DNA of 64,000 nucleotides from Hyphomicrobiales bacterium (GTDB taxonomy: Bacteria > Pseudomonadota > Alphaproteobacteria > Rhizobiales > Rhizobiaceae), in assembly GCA_900471815.1 (NCBI GenBank), contig UICE01000003.1, positions 953,558-1,017,557 of the forward strand, written 5' to 3'. The position numbers and the translations under genes were made by a program. Below the pieces are notes generated by a model. The model was not told the origin of the DNA, did not search any database, and was given only the letters and a program-made list of their open reading frames with translations. Position 1 is the first letter of the stretch. The number at the start of each line of letters is the position of its first letter. Shown here piece by piece: positions 51,990 through 61,622 of the stretch.

Positions 51990-52770
51990 GAGCTGGCCTT
52001 GGCATCTTTGTAAACAGGCGGAACCCATTGTCAGACGTTATATTGGCGATTTCAGCCTCGCTTACGCCAATCGTTTCGGCCAGAACAGCAGCCGTATGGC
52101 GAACGAAGCTCGGCTCGTTGCGTTTTCCGCGATGCGGCATGGGTGCAAGATATGGAGCATCGGTTTCGACCAAAAGCCGGTCGCGCGGAACATTTCGTGC
52201 AATCTCCCGAATTTCGGGCGAGTTTTTGAAAGTCAGAATACCGGAAAATGAGATATAGCCACCAAGCTCTACACCCACTTGTGCAAGTTCGGCACCGGAC
52301 GAAAAGCAATGTAGAATGAAAGGGAAGGCGCCCTTCCCTGTTTCTTCACGCAAGATCGAGATCATGTCTTCGTCGGCGCTGCGCGCGTGAATGACCAATG
52401 GCAGCTGCGTTATTCTGGATGCCGAGATATGTGTCCGGAAACCCTGATCCTGCGCTGCGGGCGGCGCATAATCATAGTGATAATCAAGTCCTGCCTCGCC
52501 AATGGCCACGACCTTTGGATGTTTTGACAACTCGACAAGCTCTTCAACCGTCACATCCAGCTCTTCGTGGGCATTATTGGGATGCGTGCCAACGGAGGCG
52601 TAAACGCTCTCATAGGCCTCCGCGATCGCAATGATGCTATCGAAACGGCGAACACGCGTGCAAATCGTTACAAGGCGCTTGATGTCATTATCAAGCGCCC
52701 GCTGAACGATGGCATCGCGTTCCTCGGCGAAATCTGCAAAATCCAGATGGCAGTGACTATCAACAAGCAT
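51982..52770 (-). CDS. tatD: TatD-family deoxyribonuclease/hydrolase
   Basis: 262-residue TIM-barrel metal-dependent hydrolase. MLVDSHCHLDF at the N terminus (HxH metal ligands), GEAGLDYHYD near residue 90, LVIHARSADEDM, FILHCFSSG and VETDAPYLAP supply the remaining ligands. The frame is open far upstream through metG; the start at 52770 is the family N terminus and follows the metG stop by 4 bp. 3'-5' DNase activity is known for relatives. Confidence 0.93.
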   Translation of the reverse strand: MLVDSHCHLDFADFAEERDAIVQRALDNDIKRLVTICTRVRRFDSIIAIAEAYESVYASVGTHPNNAHEELDVTVEELVELSKHPKVVAIGEAGLDYHYDYAPPAAQDQGFRTHISASRITQLPLVIHARSADEDMISILREETGKGAFPFILHCFSSGAELAQVGVELGGYISFSGILTFKNSPEIREIARNVPRDRLLVETDAPYLAPMPHRGKRNEPSFVRHTAAVLAETIGVSEAEIANITSDNGFRLFTKMPRPAHA

Positions 52771-52774
52771 CAGT

Positions 52775-54322
52775 CTATTCCGCTTTGTCTGCTTCGACGT
52801 AGCGAGGGAAAATAGGCTGCGGTGCAGGCAAATCGCCACCCGGAACAAGTTGGCTTTCCACGAGGTCAGTAAAGTTGCGCTCGTCGGCCGGTACCGCCAG
52901 AATATCGAGCAATTTCTCAGCCGAACCCGGAATGAATGGCTGGCAAAGAATACCGACACGCCGGATCACTTCTGCTGTCACATAAAGAACAGTTTCCATG
53001 CGGGCTGGATCGGTTTTCTTCAGCGCCCAAGGCTCCTGCCCTGCAAAATAGCGGTTTGCTTCGGCCACGACGCCAAAGATTGCCGCCAAGGCCTGATGCA
53101 GTGCCTGAACGCCAACAGCTTTGCGTGCCGTATCCAATGCCGCGATTGCCTGATCGAGAATTGCCTTGTCGGCTTCAGTCAATTCGCCAGGTTTTGGCAC
53201 TTTGGCCTCGCAATTCTTGGCGATCATCGACAGCGAACGCTGCGCCAGATTGCCAAGATCATTGGCAAGATCGGCATTTGTACGATTGACGATCGCTTCA
53301 TGGCTGTAATTGCCATCCTGACCGAACGGTATTTCCCTCAGCAGGAAATAACGCAACTGATCAAGCCCGTAATGTTCCACGAGCGCAGTTGGATCAATCA
53401 CGTTGCCAACCGATTTCGACATTTTCTCGCCGCGGTTAAAGACAAACCCATGCCCGAAAACCCGCTTAGGCAATTCGATCCCGGCAGACCAGAGAAATGC
53501 TGGCCAGTAAACCGAGTGAAAGCGGATAATGTCCTTGCCGATAATATGCACATCAGCGGGCCAATAATGCCAAAGATCTGCATTTTCGTCCGGGTAACCT
53601 GTTGCCGTGATGTAATTGGTCAGGGCATCCACCCATACATACATCACATGCTTTTCGTCGCCGGGAACAGGGACGCCCCAATCAAACGTGGTTCGTGAAA
53701 TTGAAAGGTCTTTCAGTCCGGATTTGACAAAGGACACAACTTCATTGCGTCGCTCGTCGGGTCCGATAAAGCTTGGATTCTCGCTGTATAGTGCAAGCAG
53801 GCGGCCCTGATAGGCTGACAGACGGAAGAAATAACTCTCCTCTTCAAGCCATTCCACAGGCGTGCCCTGCGGGCCGTAGCGCACATTGTCCGCACGCAGC
53901 TCCGTCTCTTCTTCCTGATAATAGGCTTCGTCGCGCACGGAGTACCAGCCGGCATAACCGCCCTTATAAATGTCACCCGCATCGGCCATTTTCTGCCAGA
54001 TCGCTTGCGAAGATTTATAGTGGCGCTCTTCCGTCGTGCGAATGTAGTCATCAAACGAAGCATTCAAAAGATGCCCCATGTCACGGAAAAGTTTAGCATT
54101 TCTATCAGCGAGTTCACGCGGGCTGATGCCTTCTTTGCGCGCCGTCTGCAGCATCTTGATACCGTGCTCGTCCGTTCCACTCAGGAACATGACATCCTTG
54201 CCGTCATGGCGGTTGAAGCGTGCAATAGCGTCGGTGGCAATCACCTCATAGGCGTGACCGATATGCGGGCTTCCGTTTGGATAAGCGATGGCAGTCGTGA
54301 TGTAGAATTTTTCGCGGCTCAT
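52775..54322 (-). CDS. metG: Methionyl-tRNA synthetase
   Basis: 515 residues, class I synthetase of the short type without the C-terminal tRNA-binding (EMAP-like) extension. HIGH motif as [15 protein letters not shown] (near residue 13), KMSKS as [12 protein letters not shown] (near 295), and an anticodon-binding helical domain. It lacks the four-Cys zinc knuckle between the halves of the catalytic domain, fitting the subgroup typical of alphaproteobacteria. Middle of the rlpA-to-ybaK operon. Confidence 0.96.
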   Translation of the reverse strand: MSREKFYITTAIAYPNGSPHIGHAYEVIATDAIARFNRHDGKDVMFLSGTDEHGIKMLQTARKEGISPRELADRNAKLFRDMGHLLNASFDDYIRTTEERHYKSSQAIWQKMADAGDIYKGGYAGWYSVRDEAYYQEEETELRADNVRYGPQGTPVEWLEEESYFFRLSAYQGRLLALYSENPSFIGPDERRNEVVSFVKSGLKDLSISRTTFDWGVPVPGDEKHVMYVWVDALTNYITATGYPDENADLWHYWPADVHIIGKDIIRFHSVYWPAFLWSAGIELPKRVFGHGFVFNRGEKMSKSVGNVIDPTALVEHYGLDQLRYFLLREIPFGQDGNYSHEAIVNRTNADLANDLGNLAQRSLSMIAKNCEAKVPKPGELTEADKAILDQAIAALDTARKAVGVQALHQALAAIFGVVAEANRYFAGQEPWALKKTDPARMETVLYVTAEVIRRVGILCQPFIPGSAEKLLDILAVPADERNFTDLVESQLVPGGDLPAPQPIFPRYVEADKAE

Positions 54323-54420
54323 GGGTACCTGACTCTGTCTCTTCTTTCCGCATCTTGGGAAAAGTTGACATAACGCAAGTCAGACGTGATTGCCATAGTG
54401 GGCGGGTTTGCTGTGCGGCT

Positions 54421-55473
54421 CTAATTGAATGCCCGCTGGCTACGCTCAAGAAAAATCAAAACGGTTTGTTTGCGATCAAGATTGAAGGCCGCAGCATCCC
54501 TCGCCTCATTCTGGATTTCCCGCCATAGCAATGACCAGCGATTGGCTTCGTTGGCACTGTCCTGCTCGGCGGCAAGTCGTGCCTTTACGGCGATCCGCGC
54601 CAGCAAATCATCGAGGAACAAGTCATATTGAATCTCCGCGTCACGGCCCGAGAGGGCTGTTGCCAGAGCGTGAGCCTTTGGCACGTCAAAAACGCGTTTT
54701 GCCAGTATGCTGTCCACCGCCGCCGAGATTTCGAGGCCGCCAAAGGCGAGCAATAGCGCGGCCTTGCGCACGCTGCCATCCGCATGAGCCATCAATTGAT
54801 CTGCATCGGGCAGTGTTTGGGTGTCGAGATTAATCGCCTGTAATGCCGCTGATAGATCCTCGTTCGCCAGTGGTTCGAAACGAATCGATTGGCAGCGCGA
54901 ACGAATTGTCGGCAATAGCCGCCCTGAAGAATGCGATATCAAAATGAAAAGTGTTCGCTTGGGTGGTTCTTCAAGAGTTTTTAGTAAGGCATTGGCAGCA
55001 TTACGATTCATGTCATCAGCTGGATCCACGATTACAATGCGCCATGCGCCATCATGCGATGTCCGGTTTAGAAAATGTCCTACGCGCCGAATTTCTTCAA
55101 CCGGTATTCCGGTCTTGAATTTTCCGCCTTTTGCATCAAATGGCCGGCTTATATGCAGAATGGAAAGATGCGTTCCGGTCGCAATTTGCCTGTAGGGTGC
55201 GGTTGCGAAATTAGGTGTTGCAAGCGTCAATGGTGCGGTTTCAGGCTGGGGATATTTCAGCATATGTCCAGCGAGATGAAATGCCAGCGTCGCCTTGCCA
55301 ACACCTGGAGGACCTTCAAGAAGCAAGGCGTGGTGCATTTGGCCGGACTGATAGGCTTGAGCCAAAAAGGCTCGTATCCCCACATGACCAAACAGTGCTG
55401 GATTTGCTGAAGGCGATGGAACGCCATCAATAGCGTCATGTGTGGCTGGTACGTCCAGAACTGGCTCGCTCAC
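54421..55473 (-). CDS. holB: DNA polymerase III delta-prime subunit HolB
   Basis: 350-residue clamp-loader AAA+ protein. P-loop GPPGVGKATLAFHL near residue 55, VDPADDMNRNAANALLKTLEEPP (Walker B/sensor region), SHSSGRLLPTIRSRCQ (SRC motif). The Cys residues of the zinc module found in enterobacterial delta-prime are missing between the P-loop and Walker B, which is common outside gammaproteobacteria. Overlaps tmk by 4 bp (ATGA), the usual tmk-holB pair. Confidence 0.92.
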   Translation of the reverse strand: MSEPVLDVPATHDAIDGVPSPSANPALFGHVGIRAFLAQAYQSGQMHHALLLEGPPGVGKATLAFHLAGHMLKYPQPETAPLTLATPNFATAPYRQIATGTHLSILHISRPFDAKGGKFKTGIPVEEIRRVGHFLNRTSHDGAWRIVIVDPADDMNRNAANALLKTLEEPPKRTLFILISHSSGRLLPTIRSRCQSIRFEPLANEDLSAALQAINLDTQTLPDADQLMAHADGSVRKAALLLAFGGLEISAAVDSILAKRVFDVPKAHALATALSGRDAEIQYDLFLDDLLARIAVKARLAAEQDSANEANRWSLLWREIQNEARDAAAFNLDRKQTVLIFLERSQRAFN

Positions 55474-56141
55474 TTCGCCGCCTCAACTGTTTGAGTGTCT
55501 TTGTGCTTGTTTGCAGCCCTCACTTGATCAACATAAGCGATGATCTCGGCCGATATTATATCGATAGGCCGATCCGCAGCGATAACTTTGCAGCGCTTCG
55601 GCTCTGCATTGGCGATAGCAAGATATGCCTCGCGCCGTTTTATATGCAATTCCACGGTCTCTTTTTCAAAGCGGTCCGCAATGTCAGTGCCGCGCCGCTT
55701 ATTGGCCCGTTGAAGGCCAAGTTCCGCAGGTAGGTCGAGAATGATCGTCAGGTCCGGAATCAGGCCGTTAATAGCTGTCCGTTCTATGGCACGCATAAGC
55801 TGAGGGTCCAGATTTCCCGTAACGCCCTGATAGACGCGGCTTGAATCAATATAACGATCGCATAGCACAGTACGCCCAGCCTGCAATGCCGGACGGATAA
55901 CCTGCTCCACGTGGTCATTTCTCGCAGCGGCAAACAAAATTGCTTCCATTGCGGGCCCCAGTGATTCTGCCGCACCGCTCAGAATAACGTGGCGGGCAGC
56001 TTCAGCTCCTGGCGTCCCGCCGGGCTCGCGCGTTACCAGCACATCTTCGCCGTCAGAACGCAAATACTCGCTCAACCGGGCAATCTGGGTGGATTTGCCA
56101 GCGCCCTCGCCGCCTTCAAATGTAATGAACAATCCCTGCAC
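55470..56141 (-). CDS. tmk: Thymidylate kinase
   Basis: 223 residues. P-loop FEGGEGAGKSTQI near residue 8, DRY motif in VLCDRYIDSSRVYQG near 94, and a lid region with the arginines ANKRRGTDIADRFE. Phosphorylates dTMP to dTDP. Stop overlaps the holB start. The 91-bp gap upstream to the dacA-like gene contains no clear terminator, so the operon probably continues from rlpA. Confidence 0.96.
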   Translation of the reverse strand: MQGLFITFEGGEGAGKSTQIARLSEYLRSDGEDVLVTREPGGTPGAEAARHVILSGAAESLGPAMEAILFAAARNDHVEQVIRPALQAGRTVLCDRYIDSSRVYQGVTGNLDPQLMRAIERTAINGLIPDLTIILDLPAELGLQRANKRRGTDIADRFEKETVELHIKRREAYLAIANAEPKRCKVIAADRPIDIISAEIIAYVDQVRAANKHKDTQTVEAAK

Positions 56142-56232
56142 GCCTCGATCTCTTCGTTACTGGCATGAACCACGTACTGCAAACATGCAATATGGCATGT
56201 CTACTGATATTGGGGGGCAATTGCCAAGAAGT

Positions 56233-57441
56233 TTAAAAGTTCAATCGACGCATCCAGCCCGTGGTCAGCTCGAATACCGCATTCAGCGAGCGTTCCGTGA
56301 GATCGCCGCTTTCTACGGCTTCCGCTGTATAGACCGGCGTTTCCTGCACGAGTGCATCGCCAATCCAGATACGTAATGTGCCAACTTTTTGATCCGCTTC
56401 GAGCGGTGCCACCAATGGTCCATTATAGACCACATGTGCCTTGAGGCGGTCGCGGTTAGCCACGGGAACAAGTATGCTCACTTTCTCATGCGCTTTTAGT
56501 GGAACGCCGGACTTTACGCCGCCAAATACGCTGGCCTCGCCAACAGATTCGTTGGGTGCGAAAATGTCGACTTCTTCGAAGGCCTGATAAGCCCATTCAA
56601 AAATGCGCTTGGCTTCCTCGGCACGTTCTTTGTCTGTCGCAAGGCCGCTCAATGCAACGATATAACGCCGGCCGCCCCGCTCTGCTGCACCGACAATGCC
56701 ATAACCGGATTGCTCGGTGTAGCCGGTACCCATGCCGTCTGCGCCAATATCAAGCCGCAACAGCGGATTGCGGTTGCGCTGAAAAATGTTGTTCCAGGTA
56801 AAATTGTCCTGCGCATAGGTTTTGTAATATTCAGGGTATTCCTTTTTTATGTGTCGCGCCAACTTCACAAGATCGGTTAGCGATACCCGCTGCTTTGGGT
56901 CCGGCAGCCCGGTGGAATTGACGAATGTCGAAGCGGTAAGCCCTATTTCCTTGGCGCGCGCGTTCATTAATTCGGCAAATTTCGCCTCTGAGCCCGCAAT
57001 TCCTTCCGCGAGAATGATGCAGCCATCATTAGCCGACTGCACGATGACGCCTTGTATCAGATCGCCGACCGCGAGCTGGGATTTAAGTTTGGCGAACATG
57101 GTCGAGCCACCAGATGGCGCGCCGCCCGTGCGCCAGGCATTCTCGCTGACAGTATATTGCGTCGTCTGCGAAATCCTGCCCGCCTTCAACTCATGAAACA
57201 CCACTTCCATCGTCATGAGCTTTGCCAGAGCCGCCGGCTCGATCAGCGTGTCGGGCGATTTGGCGAATAATATTGTTCCGGTCTGGTCTTCGACCATAAG
57301 AGCCTGTTTGGCTTTGGTGTCAAACAGCGCTTCCTCGGCATTGGCAACCAAGGGCGTGAGCAAAATACCAATACTCAAAGCACAGGTATGAATATGCTTT
57401 GTCAGATAAGAGAATGTCCTGCCGGGCTTAGCTTCTGTCAT
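56233..57441 (-). CDS. DacA-family penicillin-binding protein with degenerate active site
   Basis: 402 residues from MTEAKPGRTF; signal-like hydrophobic segment at about 15-34, transpeptidase-like domain, and a C-terminal PBP5-type beta domain. The family normally has SxxK, SxN and KTG. Here the SxxK serine is Ala71 (PAALAKLM, codon GCT at 57229-57231), SxN is kept (S136-A-N138), and the KTG lysine is Gly238 (DGMGTGYT, codon GGT at 56728-56730). It should therefore not be an active D-alanyl-D-alanine carboxypeptidase. The frame is otherwise intact, so it reads as a structural or regulatory pseudoenzyme rather than a pseudogene. Overlaps rlpA by 14 bp. Confidence 0.9.
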   Translation of the reverse strand: MTEAKPGRTFSYLTKHIHTCALSIGILLTPLVANAEEALFDTKAKQALMVEDQTGTILFAKSPDTLIEPAALAKLMTMEVVFHELKAGRISQTTQYTVSENAWRTGGAPSGGSTMFAKLKSQLAVGDLIQGVIVQSANDGCIILAEGIAGSEAKFAELMNARAKEIGLTASTFVNSTGLPDPKQRVSLTDLVKLARHIKKEYPEYYKTYAQDNFTWNNIFQRNRNPLLRLDIGADGMGTGYTEQSGYGIVGAAERGGRRYIVALSGLATDKERAEEAKRIFEWAYQAFEEVDIFAPNESVGEASVFGGVKSGVPLKAHEKVSILVPVANRDRLKAHVVYNGPLVAPLEADQKVGTLRIWIGDALVQETPVYTAEAVESGDLTERSLNAVFELTTGWMRRLNF

Positions 57442-58744
57442 CGCGAACAACAAATGCGTCTGTTGCGCCAGCCTTCCAGGCTGCCTGTAACAATGCATCA
57501 GTCTGTTTTGCGGTGTCAGCCTTCGCGGCGAGCGCGATACGGCTACCGGTAGGGCTGGCGACTTCGGAAAGTTTTATTTTGCCAAGTGGCGCAAGTGTGT
57601 TCATCAAGCGCGTGGCTTCTTCCTTGTCGGCAAAAAGGCCAATATCAACATACTCGCCCTGGAATGCGCTTTGCGAGGCGCTCATTGATTTCCAAGCGCT
57701 TGTTACAGCTTCCGACGTCAACAGCATTTCCGTCGCTGCGGCAGGCGCATGCGCCATTTCTATACGCTCGCTGGCATAGGAATTGACGAAGGGTGAGGAT
57801 GTAGGCTTCTGGGCCTTATATGAGCCTACGAGTACCGCAGGTTTATCGGCAATAAATGGTCCGATCAGAGGCAGAACCGGATCAATATCCGTGTTGAACG
57901 ACAGGCCCGTGTCATCGACCAGACTTGGCTGGGATTGCGGCGTCGCCAATTGATTGGCCTGCTCCCCTAAAGAAATTGGCTGTGTGCCAAGGCTCGCCAC
58001 CTGAATACCTGCGGGTTCAGGACGTACCATACCGGGAACGGGCGTCTGCTTTCTCGCTGTTGGCGTGGTGCCGTTCATTGCGATCATGACGCCAGATGCC
58101 GGTTGTCCCCAAGGATCGGATGCGCCTGGTCCGCGATAGGATGCCATGAGAAAACGATCATCGTCGCCCTCAAGCGGTGCACGGCCAACATATTCAACTT
58201 TTACATCTGCAGTGCCTGTATGCTGATAGTCCAGCATAGTGGCAGCACGCTGCGACAGATCGATTACCCGGTCGCTATGATAGGGTCCGCGATCATTGAC
58301 GCGCACAATAACTGACGCGCCATTTCCAAGATTGGTGACGCGTGCATAGCTTGGCAGCGGCATAGTTGGGTGCGCTGCGGAAAGTTGTGCCGTGTCATAG
58401 ACTTCGCCATTGGCGGTCAAGCGCCCGTGAAATGCCGAACCATACCATGAGGCCCTGCCCTTGCGCACATAGCCCGGCTCTTCCTTGGGGTAATACCACT
58501 TGCCTGCAACCTGATATGGACGTCCGACCTGATTGCGGCCACCGCCCCGTGTGATCTTTCCGCCGGTCCAAACGCGCGGGCTTGCCTTCACACCATACTT
58601 GGATTCAGCAAAATATTCCTTGCCGTGGGACTTCTTGGTGATCTTGGCCTTTGGCGAAGCGCAGGCTGTCATGAGAACACCCATGGCCACGACGCCCGCA
58701 ATGCGGCTGAACTCGAAAACTCGGAAGGTTTTGGCTTTTGGCAA
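57428..58744 (-). CDS. rlpA: RlpA-family septal lytic transglycosylase-like lipoprotein with SPOR domain
   Basis: 438 residues. A lipoprotein signal with lipobox LMTAC (Cys28) indicates outer-membrane anchoring. The double-psi beta-barrel domain (about 95-185) contains GRASWYGSAFHGRLTANGE, AAHPTMPLP with a conserved His and VRVNDRGPYHSDR with the catalytic Asp. A low-complexity linker and a C-terminal SPOR domain (about 362-435) that binds denuded septal peptidoglycan follow. First gene of the minus-strand operon, coupled to the dacA-like gene. Confidence 0.9.
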   Translation of the reverse strand: MPKAKTFRVFEFSRIAGVVAMGVLMTACASPKAKITKKSHGKEYFAESKYGVKASPRVWTGGKITRGGGRNQVGRPYQVAGKWYYPKEEPGYVRKGRASWYGSAFHGRLTANGEVYDTAQLSAAHPTMPLPSYARVTNLGNGASVIVRVNDRGPYHSDRVIDLSQRAATMLDYQHTGTADVKVEYVGRAPLEGDDDRFLMASYRGPGASDPWGQPASGVMIAMNGTTPTARKQTPVPGMVRPEPAGIQVASLGTQPISLGEQANQLATPQSQPSLVDDTGLSFNTDIDPVLPLIGPFIADKPAVLVGSYKAQKPTSSPFVNSYASERIEMAHAPAAATEMLLTSEAVTSAWKSMSASQSAFQGEYVDIGLFADKEEATRLMNTLAPLGKIKLSEVASPTGSRIALAAKADTAKQTDALLQAAWKAGATDAFVVRDDRS

Positions 58745-59120
58745 TGCAAACCACCGGCCTGCACGGCCGTCCCCACAATTTTACATCAAGGCATAAATAC
58801 CAGATTGAAACATCTGCGCAAAGCCGAGACACATAACCGGATTTGTACGACGTCCATCAATGTCATCCAGAGGTTGATACGTTGTTAACAAATGCTTTGC
58901 GGGATTGATAATATTACGCATGTTTATGGATGGATTTGCAAGCGTAAGGCAGGTGATCTTGAGCACGCGCCCCGACGTCTAGGCGATGGCCTCCAGACTG
59001 CCATCTCCATAAACAATTGTTAATGCTGTTTCCCAACTGAAAATGACGTCTGGTCGCATTCTCCCAATGACGACAACCCTTTTCCAAGCGTTGCAGTATA
59101 TTTCTGAGAATCTGAGTGCC
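58745..59120. other. 376-bp intergenic region with no gene
   Basis: Lies upstream of rlpA and downstream of the cytochrome b561 gene. No convincing coding frame. One imperfect hairpin, ttacgcatg (58914-58922) / caagcgtaa (58939-58947), 8 of 9 pairs with a 16-nt loop. It should hold the rlpA operon promoter, but no clear promoter boxes stand out. Confidence 0.6.
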
Positions 59121-59675
59121 CTATGTCAGTCTCTTCCGCCCCGTAATCATCGCTGCGACGAGATTTTCCTTGTGACGAACACTGGCGAGAAGGACGCCGG
59201 CCAAATGAAGCGCCACAAGAAAAATGACACCGTTGGCAAGAAACTGGTGCACATCTTCAAGTAACTCTTCGCCAAAGAAACGATCTGTTGTTAACAGCCA
59301 GCCGGTCAGCCCTGTCATGCTTATGGTGAGCAATAGCGCCAGGATCATTGCGCCACCGGCAGGATTATGCCCGATATGACGCTCTTCTTTTCCCCGCCAG
59401 ATTTGCTTGAGATACCCAACTGTCTCGGCAGGTCCTTTCACAAAGTTTGTAAATTTGACAAAGCCACCATCCAAAAAACCGGCAAAAATACGGATGGTAA
59501 CGATGGTAACGGCGCCATAGCCCAGATATTCATGAACCCAGCGGATATTCTCGGACATTATCCAGGCGCCCAATACACAGGATGCGAGTGTCCAGTGCAT
59601 GGCCCGGATATATCCGGGCCATGTCTTGATGGATTGTCGCTCTTGCGACGCTATTTCTGATAACTCACTTGTCAT
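59121..59675 (-). CDS. Cytochrome b561-family membrane protein
   Basis: 184 residues with four hydrophobic helices and haem-ligating histidines in the expected places: YIRAMHWTLAS (helix 1), WVHEYLGYG (helix 2), the pair near DVHQFLANG, and VALHLAGVLLAS (helix 4). Motif content fits the bacterial di-haem cytochrome b561 group. It overlaps the end of the PepSY gene by 11 bp, so the two are co-translated. Electron acceptor role in the inner membrane is inferred. Confidence 0.87.
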   Translation of the reverse strand: MTSELSEIASQERQSIKTWPGYIRAMHWTLASCVLGAWIMSENIRWVHEYLGYGAVTIVTIRIFAGFLDGGFVKFTNFVKGPAETVGYLKQIWRGKEERHIGHNPAGGAMILALLLTISMTGLTGWLLTTDRFFGEELLEDVHQFLANGVIFLVALHLAGVLLASVRHKENLVAAMITGRKRLT

Positions 59676-59922
59676 CGCCCATGGCCTTGAAGCTTGCTGG
59701 ATCAAAGAACCTTTCCAGCTTCTCACCACTCGCTTTGGTCGCATAGGCTTCATAGCAACCATTCTCTGTCTTGATCTTTTTGACTTTCCATCCCTCACCC
59801 TCAAGCTGTTTCTGCAGCGCCTCTTTTGGCCGCCACTTCTCTTTAGGGGTATCGCATTTTGGGGCAGCCATTGCGGTGCTGGCAACGAGAGAAAGTGTCA
59901 AAGCGGCAAAAATGGATTTCAT
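59665..59922 (-). CDS. Small exported PepSY-domain protein
   Basis: 85 residues. Signal peptide MKSIFAALTLSLVASTAMA, then a compact PepSY-type domain: WRPKEALQKQLEGEGWKVKKIKTENGCYEAYATKASGEKLERFFDP, with two cysteines (CDTP and GCYE) that could form a disulfide. aaggacaagacc precedes the ATG. The frame is open to 60084, but the signal peptide sets the start. PepSY proteins are frequently paired with cytochrome b genes, as here; function unknown. Confidence 0.87.
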   Translation of the reverse strand: MKSIFAALTLSLVASTAMAAPKCDTPKEKWRPKEALQKQLEGEGWKVKKIKTENGCYEAYATKASGEKLERFFDPASFKAMGDDK

Positions 59923-60084
59923 GGTCTTGTCCTTCTTCAGGTTGTGACGTGACCTGTCTGAAGGCAATTGCTGACACGACACTGAATGGTGAGCGCTGGT
60001 CCCTTCATAATTGAACGTTCTGATTTTCGCCGATTTTTTTGGAATCAGAAAATTCGTCAATAGTGAATTAATTACTGGAACCAA

Positions 60085-60433
60085 TCGTGCGGTGATGGAT
60101 TTTACCTATATCAGGACGGCATCGAACATGTTTCGGAAAGCATCCTGATAGAGGCTCAGTATCGTCCATGAATAAAATCATGCGGCAATCTGGGCCTCAC
60201 TTTTGTGTGGTTTCAGTCCCATCTCGAGAGCCTGACATTGTTTCCCATTTGCGGCTCGTCTGGCCTTTATTCACATCTAATATCGCCAACGCAAATAGTC
60301 GCTGTAGAACAGGTTGACGCGGCAATCCGAAAGGCTATAAAGGCCCCCGAACAACATTCGGCAGAAAAGCAATCGCAATTGCTTTATCTCCGAAATGATC
60401 CTGAACCAGGTCATCAAGTGTTTTCAACAGGTT
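60085..60433. other. 349-bp intergenic region before tRNA-Ser, no gene
   Basis: Between the PepSY gene promoter side and the tRNA. No coding frame is credible. An inverted repeat atcagga (60110-60116) / tcctgat (60143-60149) with a 26-nt loop is the only visible structure. The region must contain promoters for the PepSY-cytochrome pair (minus) and the tRNA (plus). Confidence 0.6.
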
Positions 60434-60523
60434 GGAGGGGTGGCCGAGCGGTTTAAGGCACCGGTCTTGAAAACCGGCGTAGGTGAGAGCCTACCGTGGG
60501 TTCGAATCCCACCCCCTCCGCCA
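60434..60523 (+). tRNA. tRNA-Ser (anticodon UGA)
   Basis: Acceptor stem ggagggg (60434-60440) pairs with cccctcc (60513-60519), discriminator G, encoded CCA. Anticodon arm ccggt-cttgaaa-accgg gives anticodon TGA. A long variable arm (taggtgagagccta) and T arm tgggttcgaatccca complete a standard 90-nt serine tRNA. It lies at the border between housekeeping DNA on the left and accessory-looking genes on the right. Confidence 0.97.
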
Positions 60524-60614
60524 TTTTATTGCAGTAAATGATAAAAAGGCAGGTTAGCGGACAAAGGCAGAGTTTACTTTCGTTCGGCTTTTTCTAATCG
60601 TTCCAATCCGGCTG

Positions 60615-61622
60615 CTACCTCGCGCGCGAAACATGCGCTGCCAAGTCGAGGCAACGGCAGGCATATCCCCATTCATTGTCATACCAGGCAACGACCTTGG
60701 TCAGTCCGCTTTCAATCTGCATGCCGGCGAGCGCGTCGATGATTGAAGAATGCGGATTACCGCGCATATCGGTAGAGACGACAGGCTCATCGCAATAAGC
60801 GAGAATGCCATGCATCGCGCTTGCCGCCTGCTCGCGGAGCATCGCGCAAATGTCCTTATAAGACACGCTTTCCCTAAGCCGGCATGTAAGATCAATCATC
60901 GAGACGTCCGACACCGGCACGCGCACCGCCATGCCGTTGATCCGTCCATTCAGCTCGGGGATAACTTTGCCCACCATGCGCGCCGCACCGGTGGTCGCCG
61001 GGATGATGTTTTCAAGGATGCCACGCCCGAAACGCCAATCCTTGCGCGCCACGCCATCGACCGTGTTCTGGCTCGACGTTGTCGCGTGAACCGTAAGCAT
61101 CAGCGCTTCCTCAAGGCCGAAAGCGTCATTCAGTGCTTTGGCGAGCGGCGCTACACAATTCGTCGTGCATGACGCATTCGAAACAACGTTTTCACCGGCG
61201 TAGTTGACCGCATTGACACCCATCACAAAGACAGGTGTGTCGTCCTCTGGCGGTGCGGAGAGCAATACTTTACCTGCACCGGAAGCAAGGTGTCCTTCCA
61301 CGGCCTTTTTTGTCAGGAACAGACCGGTGGACTCAATGACGAGATCGACGCCGACGTCGCCCCAACGGATCGCGCCCGGTTCCCGTTCGCCGAAAGCCCT
61401 GACCTTGCTACCATTGATATCGAGGGCGTTATCCGCAGCGGCTAGACTGGCCCCGAAGCCGCCATGCACGCTGTCATATTTGAGGAGATAAGCCAGATGA
61501 TCGATTGGCAGCAGATCGTTGATTGCCACGACCTCGACGTCGTCGCGCGCCATGGCAGCCCTTAGAACTGTCCGGCCAATACGTCCGAACCCGTTAATGC
61601 CGATGCGGATTTTATCAGTCAT
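60615..61622 (-). CDS. gap: Type I glyceraldehyde-3-phosphate dehydrogenase
   Basis: 335 residues. NAD-binding GINGFGRIGRTVLRAA and INDL (Asp favouring NAD), catalytic Cys152 in SNASCTTNC, and the catalytic His in LMLTVHATTSSQNTVDG. Substrate region IIPATTGAARMVGKVIPELNGRI and the C-terminal WYDNEWGY are also present. It appears fully active. It stands alone, not beside pgk as housekeeping alphaproteobacterial gap genes usually do, and is divergent from a TetR regulator. It is therefore probably a second, conditionally expressed isozyme. Confidence 0.93.
   Translation of the reverse strand: MTDKIRIGINGFGRIGRTVLRAAMARDDVEVVAINDLLPIDHLAYLLKYDSVHGGFGASLAAADNALDINGSKVRAFGEREPGAIRWGDVGVDLVIESTGLFLTKKAVEGHLASGAGKVLLSAPPEDDTPVFVMGVNAVNYAGENVVSNASCTTNCVAPLAKALNDAFGLEEALMLTVHATTSSQNTVDGVARKDWRFGRGILENIIPATTGAARMVGKVIPELNGRINGMAVRVPVSDVSMIDLTCRLRESVSYKDICAMLREQAASAMHGILAYCDEPVVSTDMRGNPHSSIIDALAGMQIESGLTKVVAWYDNEWGYACRCLDLAAHVSRAR

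Noticed and set aside
52775-52835. S-adenosylmethionine or T-box type leader for metG
   Set aside because: metG lies inside a tightly packed minus-strand operon with only a 98-bp upstream gap (54323-54420), and no riboswitch-like structure is visible there.
60205-60456. 83-codon frame before and into the tRNA
   Set aside because: It runs into the tRNA-Ser gene and has no family resemblance or ribosome-binding site.
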